A model generated the notes under the pieces. That model did not search any database, had not been told where the DNA came from, and saw nothing but the letters and a program-made list of their open reading frames with translations. Below are positions 37,784 to 50,690 of a DNA stretch of 64,000 nt, piece by piece (position 1 is the stretch's first letter; each line of letters opens with the position of its first letter). Source of the DNA: Neelides folsomi (taxonomy: Eukaryota; Arthropoda; Collembola; Neelipleona; Neelidae); the NCBI GenBank assembly GCA_034687125.1, contig JAQGBZ010000035.1, positions 62,001 through 126,000 of the forward strand. Reading direction: 5' to 3'. A program made the translations under genes and the position numbers.

Positions 37784-39178
37784 CTTGACCTCACTTCTGA
37801 AGAATCTAAAAGAATACAATGCACAAAATTATTAACAGAAAATTATTAAAATTATTCTAACATCAATAGCAAAGCAGTTCCAATTCCCAATGGAATTTTT
37901 AGCAACTGGGAAATATCCATCTACGTGTCCTTTAGACATTAAATACAATATGGTTTAATTATATTTACTCATTAAAATACCCCAAGAAAATATATTGCAA
38001 TAAAACCTAGGAATCTGTTGGGAAGAAGTGATTGATTTTAATGATTTTATTATTTGTTATTGCAAGTTACATATTGATCAATCAATTCCTCTCGTGGCGA
38101 GACAATCAGGAGTGAGATTTTGGGATTTCTATGAATAATTTTGAGCTCCTGGGCAATTAACAAATGATGAATTGATTCAAGTATGGTAGGATGACGCTAT
38201 GAAATTGAATCACAAGATTCGGGAGGAAATTAAATTTGAAATAACTCACCAATATTCCGAAATGAGTCCGTGAGGAGGTGATAAACGTAATTTGTAGAAG
38301 TTTTGGGTTGATTAAGACTTCAATTTGATGGTGGAAATGGCGATTAAAAGAGTTGTAAATATTATATATGACTTTGTAGGGTTAAGGGACACGAAAAGAG
38401 ATTCGCAGTTGATTGAGAGTTTGAGAGAATGTCTGCATGTGCAAAATTAGAACTCGGCCTCAATACACATGGTTAGAAGGAGTTGGGAGGGGGCCGGCCC
38501 CAACCCACGGGGCGACCTGACCACAACCCCCGAAATCCAATCCTCGACCCGGTTCTCGATCTTTCAACGAGTGGGAAGGAGGAAGAAACCTCTTTAAATC
38601 CTAATTAATTGCCGTATATTCATTGTCAAGATCACTATGATATCTCCTCTAACGTCCCAACTCTGGTTGCTTATAAACTTTGCAAGTTAAGTCTTGTTGT
38701 TCAAAATTCTATTTTTATGCAGAATCAATCGAAACAATGACGACGTTTAGTTTAAACTAAATAGACGAATTAAATGTATTACATAGATATACTGTTATAA
38801 TAAAGTATATCTATGAAGGTTTTATCTAAAAGTGAGTTAAAACTATAATGACAGTATAGCTATAGGACTATAATTTGTAGTTTATATACAACTTTAAGAG
38901 ATGCTCTAGAAATAATAATGACATTGACTTTACAAAAAATGAGTTGTTAAGATGCTTTAAATAACTTACAAACAATTATTTAACAATTCAGATTTACTGC
39001 TACTTGGTTTGAAATTAATTTAATAAGTAAATAGAATGTGAACGCTTAAAAATTGTTTGATTAGAACAATTTCCATTTATTGACTGTGTTCACACATAAG
39101 AAAGTACTAACAAACTTTTTGCAATTTATCGCAAAAATGTAAAAGAAATGAATAAGATAAAAGTCGAAGATTGATTTC
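37784..39178. other. 5' flank of Ubr1 with probable non-coding first exon
   Basis: On the minus strand a donor (ATTG/GTGAGT) near 38248 could end a non-coding first exon that splices to the acceptor at 37806. The GC-rich block at about 38480-38560, which includes the palindrome GGGGGCCGGCCCC, is a candidate promoter. The remainder to 39178 is AT-rich and holds the 3' UTR of mRpL23 on the opposite side. Confidence 0.45.
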
Positions 39179-40037
39179 TCAAGCAAGCCATTTAGGAACA
39201 TCTGGTCTCAATTTGTTAACTCGCTCCAACTTAACCATGCTCTCCTGGATCATCTTTTTGTTCTTTTCTGCTTCTTCATCTGATTTTTTCTCTTTTTCCT
39301 CGGGAAAGAGATTGGGATATTCGAATGTCGTTCCTTTCGGCTAAAATGTAAAATAGTTATTTCAATTAAAAAATAGTTCATAATACTAATAAATTAAAAA
39401 TCAAAATTAATAATACATATATAGAAAATACAGATAGTGATATTGAAAATAAACTTACAAGGCGGACTATGGCATATTTCAAATCATCATCTTTAACTAC
39501 TATTCTTCTATCCGTTATTTCTTTTGTAGGACCTTGAAAAGAGAAAAAATATATTATTAATAATCAAGAATAACTGAATAACTAATCTTTTACTAATACT
39601 ATGTTGTATATAATGTAATAATGATTATATAATAATAATGAAAATTATTATAATAATAATAATAATTCGAGTTAAAAAATAGGCTTTTTAAAATTCAAAT
39701 TCGTTTACCCATTTTAATAAAGCAGCGTACGTTGACCACAGGAATTTTATACAGTTTTTCCAAATAGTTTTTCACGTCATTGGCACTCATTCCCATCGAC
39801 ACGTGAAATGTGACATGATTCGACGGGGTCAAATTTTCGTGATTCTTTATCAATTTCATCCAAAAGTTTGGTAGAAAAATACGCAGTTGAGGATTTCCTT
39901 TTTGGTACAGCGGATAACTAAAACGAAAACAAATAAATTATTCTTCAATTTTAATACCTTCGTTCAAAAATGCACATAACATAATTAATGAAAATTGATT
40001 GGTAATTTTTTATTGTTCTCTACACTCTAGACGACAT
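39179..40037 (-). CDS. mRpL23: Mitochondrial ribosomal protein L23 (uL23m)
   Basis: Exons (minus): 40024-40037, 39709-39917, 39459-39532, 39179-39340; 152 residues. The 14-nt first coding exon encodes MSSR plus part of a Val codon and is chosen because it is the start that gives the family's N-terminus (YPLYQKGNPQLRIF follows) with a GT donor in the right phase; it is the least certain exon. Further family signs are NYLEKLYKIPV, DDDLKYAIVRLPKG and the FEYPNLFPEE block. It belongs to the large subunit of the mitochondrial ribosome near the exit tunnel. No long cleavable presequence is seen, in line with the mature-like N-terminus of animal homologues. Confidence 0.92.
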
Positions 40038-40809
40038 TGTAATTTCTTTTCCTCTCCCACTGGTCTTTTAGCAGTTGAAGGCCGGATAGTAAATAATTAA
40101 AGTGAGAAGAAATTAGAAAGGTCCTTTACACTTGAACTTTTAATTTAAAATTGAATCGAATTAAAAATAAAAGGACATGTATTTATATTTGTATTCTCAC
40201 TATTCTCTTCGATCGGAAGTTTCGGAAGATTCGACTTAGGCGGGTGAGAATATAGTTTCTTATACATTGACTTGTCTCATAATGACCGCTCCTTGTTTTG
40301 CCTCGTTTCGAATGGGTTTTCGTTTCGGAGCATTCCCCTTTAACCTCTGACCCCTTGCAAGACCTCACACCATATCAAATCAAGAATATTATTTTTGGTA
40401 ATAATGTACCCTACACTGCCGCCTTATCCTAAAACAACAGTTTTATTATGCAAATAACACCTATAAATAATTACATAATTATCTTTTATGGTTTGCTATT
40501 TCTTAAAATTAACTACCTGTAAATACAAGATTTAATTTGATGAACGCTTCTCATAATTCAAAACAATAAATTAGCGAATCACTGATCAGTTTATTCAATG
40601 AAAATACTGATAACATTTAAATACAGGGTGGAGTACATAATATGGTAAAACAATGAAATCAATCACACGACCATCGAAAACATCAACCCACTGACAACAC
40701 GGTTTCGTTAATATATTAGAATATCGAAGAAACATGAAAAAGTTTTACGAACTTTAAAATCTATATTAGTTATATCATTTAGGAAATTAGAATTGGAATA
40801 AACAATTGT
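40038..40809. other. Spacer between Rab21 and mRpL23
   Basis: About 770 bp. The part near 40190-40380 is somewhat GC-richer and probably holds the mRpL23 promoter and 5' UTR; the rest carries the 3' UTR of Rab21. The open frame 40183-40368 (minus) has no recognisable product. Confidence 0.45.
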
Positions 40810-43605
40810 TTATCCACAACAACCAGACTTTGGCTGAGGCGTTTCTTGTTCAACAACGACGACGTTCCTTCTTCCGCTCGTAGGTTTCCGCTCAACTGCT
40901 TCAGAAGCTTCTACCATTCGTTCACTCAAATCAAGGAATAAATCTTCAATGTTGCTATTTAATTTAGCTGAAGTGTGGAAATGTTTTGCACCGACTAATG
41001 ATGCATATCTTGAGGAATCCAAAGAAAGTATAATTTAATTTCATCCTAACAATTTGTTCTTGAATTTATATATTAAATAATTCATCTTACGTTTCAGCTT
41101 CTTCTGCACTCACGGTCCTCTGCTTGTCCAAATCAGTCTTATTGCCAGCAATCGAAAGACAAATATCATTTCCAAGCATTTTCTTTAGCTCTTTTACCCA
41201 ATTTTTAACCTTCAAGAAAATAAAATTCAAAAGTCGTCCAATTAACATCTAAACATTGATTTACAATTTTAAAAAGGTTTTAAGAGTATTAGCAGTACTT
41301 TTAAAAAGGAGTCTTGGTCGGTAATATCATAGACTAAAATGGCTCCATTAGCATCACGGTAATAGATTGGGCCGAGGGCATGAAACCGTTCCTGACCAGC
41401 TGTGTCCCATATTGCGAGTTGAATCCGGCGACCGGATAAATTAATCTTTTTTTGAAGAAATGAAGCCTAAAAATGATAAATGATGTAATGAATTATAAAT
41501 GATTAAAAAATAAATGTATCTTGATTATTGAATAGATTCAAATACTTCAAGTTATTATTTATGCAACATTCATCTAAATTGGTTCTTATAAGGGACAAAC
41601 CAATGTATCGAAAGATACTCATGTCAGAGATCATATAACTGCAAAGCTAATTAAGTCAGGGCTAACACTGATTTAGCCCAATTGTCAGTGATTTTAGCCC
41701 ACCTCAGTGATCGAAATATTAGCTTGATTCGAGATTAGTAATAAAAAAACTAAAACAGTCGCCATTATTTCTTTCAAAACTATTCATTTCTCCCGGCGAG
41801 ACGGCTCAGCCTGCGAGGCAGCTCGATTACATCGCATGCCGCGATTCGCTGCAATCGCGATCCCCCCCCCCTCGCTCCCAATCCATAATTGTGGATCGCA
41901 ATCCTCGACCTTTACTCAATTCGGATCATCTTCCTCGCTCAAATGCATTCTTTAACTCGGCGATTGTTGGAGTGCTTTTGGAATAAACCCCCTCTTGACA
42001 TTACACCGCCAAAAGAAATCCACCAGTGTAAAGTCATGAGATCGGGCCGATCGGGGTGGCATGGCCACTCGAAAGGTCCGCCTCGTCCAATTCCATTTTT
42101 GACCGAAGATCTTACTCAACCAGCTTCTGACCAACCTGTCGAAATGTTGAGTTCAAACTGGAGTACAATCCCCGATGGTAAGTTAATGAATGAATTGAAG
42201 CTTTTGATGAAACTCAAACTGAATTAATATGTAGAAATGCATTTAAAGAATTTTCCATTGTATTGAGGCAAACGGAGCTCAAGTATCAAAATAAAGATTA
42301 TCCCTATTACATAACATGCAGATATTTTTACCATCAATAATTAAATTATCCAGTAGCATGTTTTGTTACTAATCAAAATAAACTGCTCTATTTTAATTTT
42401 TTAAATATATATATTAGTTCCCCCCACAACAATTTTATTACAAAAATGAGAGGTCAATGAATATCAAATTATAAAATTCATTGCTGAACTGAGGTCAGTG
42501 ATTAAATACATATTTACTTTGGTTCCTTGGGTCAAACTATGTACCGGCCTAGCTCGAAAGATAGCCTGAGCTATATTTGAAAACTCGTACCCCAACTATG
42601 GGCTATAATCTATAATAAAATAACTTTTATCCCATTTCCATCCTCTGACTTGTTTAGGAGAGATACGAAAACGATTGTAGTTTGATTTCCATTATCATTT
42701 TTTAAAGTCCCACGGGCTATCTTTTGAGCATGCTCAGCTTTCGAGCCAAACTGATATACGTATATAAAATAGCAAAAAATTCTTTGAAACTACCTAAGAT
42801 TGTATCTACGCAAAAATACATACAAGGTAATAATATAGGAAGTCGACATTTCTACCAAAATGGATTTAAGCTAGTAAAACCGAATTTAACAAAAAACTTT
42901 AAATGTATTTGGTCTTTATATTATTACTTTAGCAGTTATACAAATCTTTGATTTAAATACAATGTTTATATAATATATATGCCTTTCTCCCACAACATAT
43001 TAAAATGGTCACAATTTATCCTATTACAATTTAAATATTAATATATATAAATATAATACATAATAAAATCATGCGACTTGGAAATATGAAAATTGTCAAA
43101 TTCTTAGATACCCAGATAGGGTCATTATCATATTTTTACTTTTAATTATTAAATAAGGTATTACATTAGATGTAATATATCTGTATTTTGCTACCGTCGA
43201 AAACTAAATGATATATTTAATAGATTAATTATTTCCATGTTACACAATAAATACAATTTTTAAGCCACTAATAATTATATAAATTCAATTACTTGCAGAG
43301 TAGTTTGATGCTTATCAGTGAACGAATCTAAAAGAGAAATTAAATTGCATTTTTTAATGGCTTTTGATATATGCACATACATAAATTAAATTGTTTGTAA
43401 ATCTGTACTATATAAATATTTACCCTCGACGTAGCGAATTACGAGGCTTGTTTTTCCAACACACCCTTAAAAATATTATTATTAGTTAGTACTGGATATA
43501 TAAAATAAAAAAGAACTGTAATAATATATGTTTAATACCTTCCCCAAGTAAAACGACTTTAAAATTGAATGATCGAGACGATGAAGATGAATTGGAACTA
43601 TTCAT
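40810..43605 (-). CDS. Rab21: Rab21 small GTPase
   Basis: Six exons (minus): 43539-43605, 43424-43465, 43293-43327, 41299-41466, 41091-41209, 40810-41008; phases close to 209 residues. A Ser-rich N-terminus is followed by the P-loop GEGCVGKTS, switch I with TTLQASF, WDTAGQERFHALGPIYYRD (switch II), NKTDLD (G4) and HTSAK (G5), and ends in SGCCG with two prenylation cysteines. GEGCVGKTS and the FHALGPIYYRD run are diagnostic of Rab21 among Rabs. It is a Rab5-group GTPase of early endosomes that handles integrin traffic. The 1.8 kb intron between exons 3 and 4 (41467-43292) holds a candidate antisense exon. Confidence 0.97.
41943..42177 (+). CDS. Candidate 5' coding exon of an unknown gene inside the Rab21 intron
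   Basis: This open stretch on the plus strand runs from an ATG at 41943 (an earlier in-frame ATG lies at 41889) to a very good donor, GATG/GTAAGTTA, at 42178. It would encode 78 residues, starting MHSLTRRLLECFW, rich in basic and Pro residues, which could suit a mitochondrial N-terminus. A GC-rich leader with a run of C (41820-41885) lies upstream, like a promoter. I found no partner exon downstream in the required phase, and I recognise no family. It may be a real antisense gene, a non-coding RNA or chance. Confidence 0.35.
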
Positions 43606-45900
43606 GTTTGAATTCCTTTCGCTGTTCATAACTGATTCTTAACTTATTCCATTTTTTTTCAATTTAAAATGACCAAAACTTAGATATTATTCATTGCTAA
43701 ATTATATACTCTAATTTTTTTTACTTAAGATGTCAATACTCCAAACTAAACTTACTATTTCAGCATATGGTCCTCAACTTAAATCATTTAAATTAAACGA
43801 TATAATGTGGATAGATTCTCGATAAAGAGATGAAATAAAGAGATTTAAATTCTGATCCTGCTGAATCACCTAAATTTGAATAATATTTGAATCGTTCCGC
43901 CAATTTCGACATATCTTCACCAACATATGTTAAGATATAGGCTGAAATCAAGATCGAATTGTTAAGTAGCAAGGCCGAAAATTCAACTAAACTTCGTAAT
44001 TATAATTAAAAACAAGTCAAAAAATCGTTTGCAAAGTTTTTTCAAAAGAAATGACGGTTAATTCTTAACATGTTAATTAGGGGAAAGTATCCAATTCCAT
44101 AGGTTGAGCCTTAAGTTTATGGGCGGAGCTTTGGGGCTTGAAAGCGGATGCCCAACTGAATTTGAAGGCATATGAATAAGCAGAGCCGTGGCTAGCAGTC
44201 GGATACCACACACCACTTACCTGTCACTTTGCAAAAATTTACCGGCGAAATCGCAACCACACTTTTGAAGGTATGGAAAAGATCCTTAATTGGTTAATTG
44301 GTCCATAATAGACTTAAATATCGGCTTAATCAAGAAATGTTTGTTCCTTTTGCATTTGTTCCGAAAATCCACCGGGACCTTTTCCCTCCATTCCTCAAGT
44401 TCCCTGACTTCGTATATGTATAAAAAGATACGCGTTTCGACCCAACACTTTCTCTTTTTCCTTATTAACTCCAAATTTCACTTATCAAATTCCCCGTTTG
44501 CAGCATATTTCGATTACCGTTTTAGAAATATACTGGGTGTTTCATCAGAGTTTAAAATCCGGGCCTGTGATTTGAAAGAGAATACTTTAACTTTTAAACC
44601 TTTTTAACCGGTTTTCCCCATTTCGACCTCCAGCTGCTTGGATTTTCAATTCTTCTCAATGGAATTTAATTGTTAGACCCCATATGACATGAGTTTGTTC
44701 AGCATTTTAATGTTGGAATTCAATACATTTGTCGCATTATGTTCCATGTGTATACATATATTATATGAGTATTTCGAATCGTCAAAATCTGTAAGGGTAT
44801 GTTGGCATATTTTTGAGTCTGCTTTTTGGGATTGTGCAAGTTGAGAAAATGTCTAGACTCTCACTATGAGTCCATTTATTCGTTTCCTTACTATCACAAT
44901 TGAAGGATTTTGTCAAGTTTATTGACCATTTTTCCTCCTACCGTGTCCATTGATTGATAAAAGAGGACAGGAAAAGTAAAACGCTGACATACTTTTTTAC
45001 AATTCGCCAATTTACTGATAGTCACTTAAAATTAGTTAGGTAAGCTTATTAATATTTTAATTAGTATAGTAGAAATGTTATATGTATACTCTCAACTTTT
45101 TTAATGTTCACGTACATACTAAGCAACTTTTGACGCACCCTGTATATATATATGTATGTACCATATACACATATATTTGTAATATTACATTATGTGATTT
45201 TCCCAATCAACATTTTTTATAAAAACTGTAACTAAATATCTAAATATGAAATTTATAATGAATATGTCCATATTAAATCTATAAAATGATAATGGCCAAC
45301 CTTAAATTCCTAATAAACTACAGATTTAATATTATTTAACGATTTTTTATGTATATGCGAATAATTATGAAAAATATATCAAATTCAATCACTACTGCTT
45401 ATATAAAACATTTTTATACACATACTATATAATATTACATATTATGATTTATGATGATGCGAGACACATTTAACGGGCTAAAGTCGGCCATAACGCTCAT
45501 TCATTGACTGGATTTTCAACGGCTTATTTGAAAAATCAATAAGATGATAAGTATTGAATACAATTCGATTCGACTATTTAAACATTGTGTATTTATTTAT
45601 TAGTATACTGTACATAATAAATAAGTACAATCAAATTTATGTTGCAATGTACCAGATTATTAATACCATTTATACGACGTCTTTTGATGGCCATTTTATT
45701 TACACTTTAAATGTAGGCTACGGACTCGAGTCGTATTTGCACTCGCACGACCTTGTGTCTGTTCAATGAATGTTGTAAGAAGATTCCTTCGTCAAAGGCG
45801 GAACATAATATTCCCCACTTTAATCATTCCCATTGTTAATTGAGTTAAAAGAGAGGTAAAGGGTCAGTGAATGTGTCCAGACAGATAGCCTTAAATATTT
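43606..45900. other. Spacer downstream of the Rab21 promoter
   Basis: AT-rich; no gene supported. The short open frames (44286-44607, 45554-45769) lack domains. A solitary transposon-like end, AAGCAACTTTTGACGCACCC, lies at 45121-45144 ending in TGTA, and resembles the arms of the hairpin at 55345-55431. Confidence 0.45.
45121..45144. repeat. Solitary inverted-repeat end related to the 55345-55431 hairpin
   Basis: AAGCAACTTTTGACGCACCC followed by TGTA is the reverse complement of a mariner-type end TACAGGGTGCGTC. It shares the GGTGCGTC and AAAGTTG words with the hairpin at 55345-55431. No partner arm was seen. Confidence 0.5.
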
Positions 45901-47700
45901 CATTCATATCTTCATTTATTATTTATTTGTACTTCCCTAATTTTGTAACACTCGAGAGAGATAATCAAGGTTTCTTTGAGTTCCTATCTGAGTGTTCCCA
46001 TTCAAAAATGTCGGTTGTCTCCTGTAATCAGAATCAGAAGGCTACCAGAGGAAAAAAATCATTTTTATCGCCATTGTGCTCCATTCCAAATGGGTTTAAA
46101 AAAGGATTTGGACGCGGTTTGGGACTCATGGTGGTTAAAGGGGAAGTCTTGGAGAGCCCAACGTGGAAGAATTTTTCATTTCTCCATTTACCGAATTTTT
46201 CATTGTAATAAATGAGTGTCTGGTTGATGGTTGTGAATGTTGGATGATTTGATGGTGTCGGAATCTCTCGTTCCTGCTTCACTACCAACCCTGCCCTTAA
46301 AACCCAAATACTTTCATGGGGTTTCTCCTCCTTAGGGGGGTTCGTCCCCCAGAGGGTAATTCCGCCTCTTGAGGGGGGAAGGAGGAAACTTCCACACCTG
46401 CCTTCACTTACCACTTAAGGAATAGGTCAGGTTTATGAGAGCAATTAACACTTCATAGCCCTTGACATTATTAATATCCGATTGATCTCTCCATCAACAT
46501 CCGCATTTGATTCCATTTAAACATGTTCTTTTGTCCATGAAACTGTACCGAAATTTGCTAACGCTGAATGACTCCTAAAAACTCCCTCCTTAATCCTTAA
46601 AGGCACATTATGAAGAATGGGGATTTTCTGGACGTATTGAAATGGTGGGAAATTAAAGGATTTCCTTCATCTGTGGAGAAGAAGGTTTTTGAGAGAGTGA
46701 ACGTTGGATGTTGTAGACGGTGAGCCGCTGAGGTCAAAACCCTCGTTCGGTTCATCACGATGTGTAGCGCGTAGTAAGTGGGGGAAAACGTGGTTGTGGG
46801 TTGGTGTAGTTGTTCCAGGTGATTTCCCTCCTCTTTACCGGCGGGTCCATCGACTCCCGAAGGTTACACACGTGCGTTCCCCTTACATTTGAATACAAGT
46901 CCCTGTGTACAAGTGTGCTCCTCCACCAGCCAGTCCCCCAAGACTCCATTGATTGGGTCCGAGGATGAATGTCTAATTACTCATTTCGGCTCCCGAACTG
47001 AAGGTCGCCGAGGGATGTTCATTGATGTAGTGGGGAGTGAATGACCAGGTTGGTCTCAAGAGCAGAAGTGTTACGGGCGTCCTCCGTGGAGAATGACAGG
47101 TGGACCTTCGTAGGTACGAGAGGGAAGGAGGTGAATGGCCGCTTCATTCAAGGCTACGACCAACTCAATCCTTCCATTTATTCCTCAAATTCTCGGCGCC
47201 CACCTTCCGCACTCCTCAATATAAGAAGAGATTCAACAATATAGGGAAATTGAATGGGCAGGATAAAAGGGATACGCCTCACAACCCGAGAGTTGAAATG
47301 AAATGAAACCAGAGATCATGTTGAAGAAAGTGGTCGTCGGCCCAACACGTTTAAAGATGGGCCGTGGCAGGTGCTTGGCCTAATAAGCCTCCAAGACCTC
47401 TCAAGAGAACTCAAAAATGATTCTGTAACGGGACTCGCGGGATTCAAGAGATCTTCATTCAAATTTGTTAAAGTTGATGAAGGAATGGAGTAGGCTCTTC
47501 CTCCTTGTGAAGCTACGGCAATGTGGGAACGTTAGGGGGGTTGGACGTCTAGACGCTTCGGTGTTTCAACTCATTCCTCATTAGTAGGATGAGAGTATAG
47601 GGCAATGATGAAGAATTCCTTTTAATGCGACTCTCTCCTCTGTGAACCGTTATCTTGCGTTCATTCGCTTTTATAAAACTACACACGTGGACAAATAACT
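45901..47700. other. GC-richer block without a recognised gene
   Basis: Base composition rises clearly over the surrounding AT-rich spacer from about 46.0 to 47.6 kb, and several medium open frames overlap on both strands (for example 46034-46414 minus, 46704-46892 plus). None has a recognisable domain or a consistent splice partner. Possible explanations are untranslated exons of SINHCAF, a long non-coding RNA or a fast-evolving gene. Reported as unexplained. Confidence 0.35.
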
Positions 47701-49099
47701 CCTACGCATTCCATCATCAAGACATTGCAAAAATTATGATCTTCCATGGACCCCATTCATTCACATTTCCAGTGTTACCAATAGGAGATTGACCAATTAA
47801 ACCTTTCATATACAAACCCTTCCATTAATTATTCTTAAAAATTGGAATGAATACCAATTCAAAAATTAGTATTTAATTAAATAGTCTACAATGAATTCAG
47901 AATTCTTAGAAAATTTCAGTCGTAATTGCTTATTCGTTCTTGGAAATTCTTATTTAACTATAAATTTGTGAATTTATAGTTATGAATTTACTGATTTTGT
48001 TCCAAATGCTCACAAAGAAATTCCACAAATAATATTGATGCTAAATACTTTTTATAGCACCATTTCTGATTTAAATCGAATTATTTTATGTACATACTCA
48101 TATATGGTACTAGTATATATCTGCATACATACTATGGTACATCATGCGGAAAATAATATTTTGAGCTTACTGATTAGAAACGAATAAACTGACTTTGGAT
48201 TATAATTAATAAAATAGATATTCTTAATGTCAGTATTAGCCTATCGTGACATTTGTACATCATCATACATTTTATTTATTTTGGTATGTCGATGTCGTCG
48301 ATGCATATATGTATTAACAGTTTCTGGGAGCATGTGAATACTCCTAATTGAGATACATAATAAGAGTTATATAACTTTCTACAACTATTGTTCACTTTAC
48401 TAAATCATCTGTAGTATTCTGTTGTTATAGTAAAATAACACTTTATAACTGTGCATTGTCCATTCTAGATGTGTTAAATTTGTGGAAGGGAAAAATATAA
48501 AAATACTAATGGACCTTCAGGTTTAGGTCTCGTTGGCCCGATGTCGATTATTCTTTCTACGTCAATAGTTCTGCTTGCAATTTCTAATTAAATTGCGTGC
48601 GTAGTTTTAAATAAACACAGCTCACGAATCCACGAGATGCCACGTATACTTACACAGTGAATACATGTGAAATTGTGAATTAAATGAAAAGGGAAATAAA
48701 AGTGATCGTTTCATTCAATGAATGGCTTCAACTCATTCTCTGATCATTCAATAGATCCTACTGACTGGATGTGAATATCAATTCTATCATTGCTCAACTA
48801 CGAATATTTGTTTCTATTAATTTTTAAAGTCGTCAATACATGTAGAGGTTCAATAAAATGTAAGCATGTGGATTCTCATACATTGGATAGATGTAATAAA
48901 GTCGTTATGGGCTTTTTACACACTTGGCCACTCATTACTTAAAACATTAATAAGTTATTAAGGGTTGTAAAAGCAATTTAAGTATCAGCAAATGGGGGTT
49001 TATAAAATGGAACATACACGGAGGATGGGATTCGATATATATATCCATAATGGTGGTTGGAGGAGTAAAAAAGAGATTTGTGCAGTCCTTGAATAGATC

Positions 49100-50690
49100 T
49101 TGAGAGATAGATGGATATATTTTTATGCCGGGTTTCGGTGTTTAGGGAAGTGTCGGCACACGCGGGGGCGAGAAAAGAACGAAGTTCATTGACACGGAGT
49201 AAGGAACGAGAGGAAGTCTGGTATCGATCCTTCTCCTAATACCCATAGGCTTCCTTATTCAATCCTCAGCTAGATATAGAGCTGGATTGGTCTAAGTGGT
49301 TAAGAAGTCCCTCAAGGTCCCCTTCTTCCTTTTCCTCTGCTCTAGAGGGAAGATGGGCCGAGCCTGGAAGGGTCCCTATGTCCCTTTTGATGGTCCTTGG
49401 GGCCTTCGGAGTTGTGAGAGGACAGGATACGGCAACAGGGGTACACGTGCGTGGAAGTTTTGCCGTTCTCGGAGAATAGGGTAGAAAGTCGGGACCCAAA
49501 CCTCCCACTTTACTCTTAGCAACTCGGGGGAAACGAAGCCAACCAACCTCCAAGTTTACTATATTAACCCTCATATCGCAACGAGGCTTCCAATCACACC
49601 GGCCATCCGTTGACGTTCATTGAGAGGAAGGTGAAAGTGGGGCGTCATAAACGGTCTGACGTCATTGGAGAATTCCGAGTAAGTCTTGAGAAAACTATTC
49701 AAACTAAATACTACCTAATATAGACAGCCAACAATTCGGCACATATTGATTCCCATCCCTGTTCTCATGTTAACTCCAACGGCCGTACTGTGACTCAGGT
49801 AATAATATTACACCTCGGTCCTTTATTATCACATCTTTGGAAGCAATTATTGCTGTACTAGGCATGTGTCTGGATCCATCCCAGAATTGTCCTCTTGTCA
49901 GATGAGATGAGTTGAGGAGATTGGTGGGATTGTTCTTGCATCCATTCCTTCTGTTTCCATCATTTTGATTACCATAATTATTATTACAATTAATACATGA
50001 GGTTTTCTCCACTTTCCTCCTGTGTAATCGCGAGGGACGAGATGACGAGGGTTTTTGTAGCAGTGCCGAGTGGCGCTCTAGACTCCTGACCTACTTCCCC
50101 ACCCACCATTCATTCTCCATTTATATCCTCTACCCCAAATCGGGGAAGGCTCGACGTGCTCTCTTATATATACATATATTATTTTTATATGTATCTCGTT
50201 ATATAGGAAGCTCCCTTCCGGCTTCTTCTATTTTTACTATGAGCTCTTATTTGAACATATTACCAAGACCTCTCTCCTTCTTTTGCATAATAAATGACGA
50301 GGTATGCAGAGATATGCATTTATGGTTATATTGTACAAAAGATAAAATTTTGTTAAGGTGAAGGGCCATGGATTTGTAACATGTCTGGGAAGTTGGGGTG
50401 ATTATCCAACTCACTCAGAATGGACTATTATTGGAATGGGTCCGGAGGGTTGACACAGGTGAAGGGACGGAAGGGCCCATAATTTTTCTCTCGTTGAACC
50501 TCTGAGGTCGTTGAGGGGGATCGATGGGTTTTATAAGACTCGAAATAGGATTCCTTGTGGCATTCGCGTGTTTCCCTTCTCCTTCACCTTCCAATAATTT
50601 CACCACACAAGAGAGCTTGACCCATTTCTTCACTATTTTCCCGCAATGCCTAGGCTCTTAATCCTCCCTACTACCAAGATGGTTTGATGC
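49100..50690. other. Second GC-richer block without a recognised gene
   Basis: Like 46.0-47.6 kb, this part is GC-richer than its flanks and has overlapping short open frames (49266-49574 minus, 49770-50012 minus, 50415-50633 minus). I see no domain and no coherent exon chain. It is 3-5 kb upstream of SINHCAF on the same side, so it could hold regulatory sequence or 5' UTR exons. Confidence 0.3.

Noticed and set aside
42724-42951. Plus-strand frame as the next exon of the antisense candidate in the Rab21 intron
   Set aside because: No acceptor in the required phase and AT-driven composition.
46034-46414. 126-codon minus-strand frame in the GC-rich block
   Set aside because: No recognisable domain, overlapping plus-strand frames of similar length, and no supporting splice sites.
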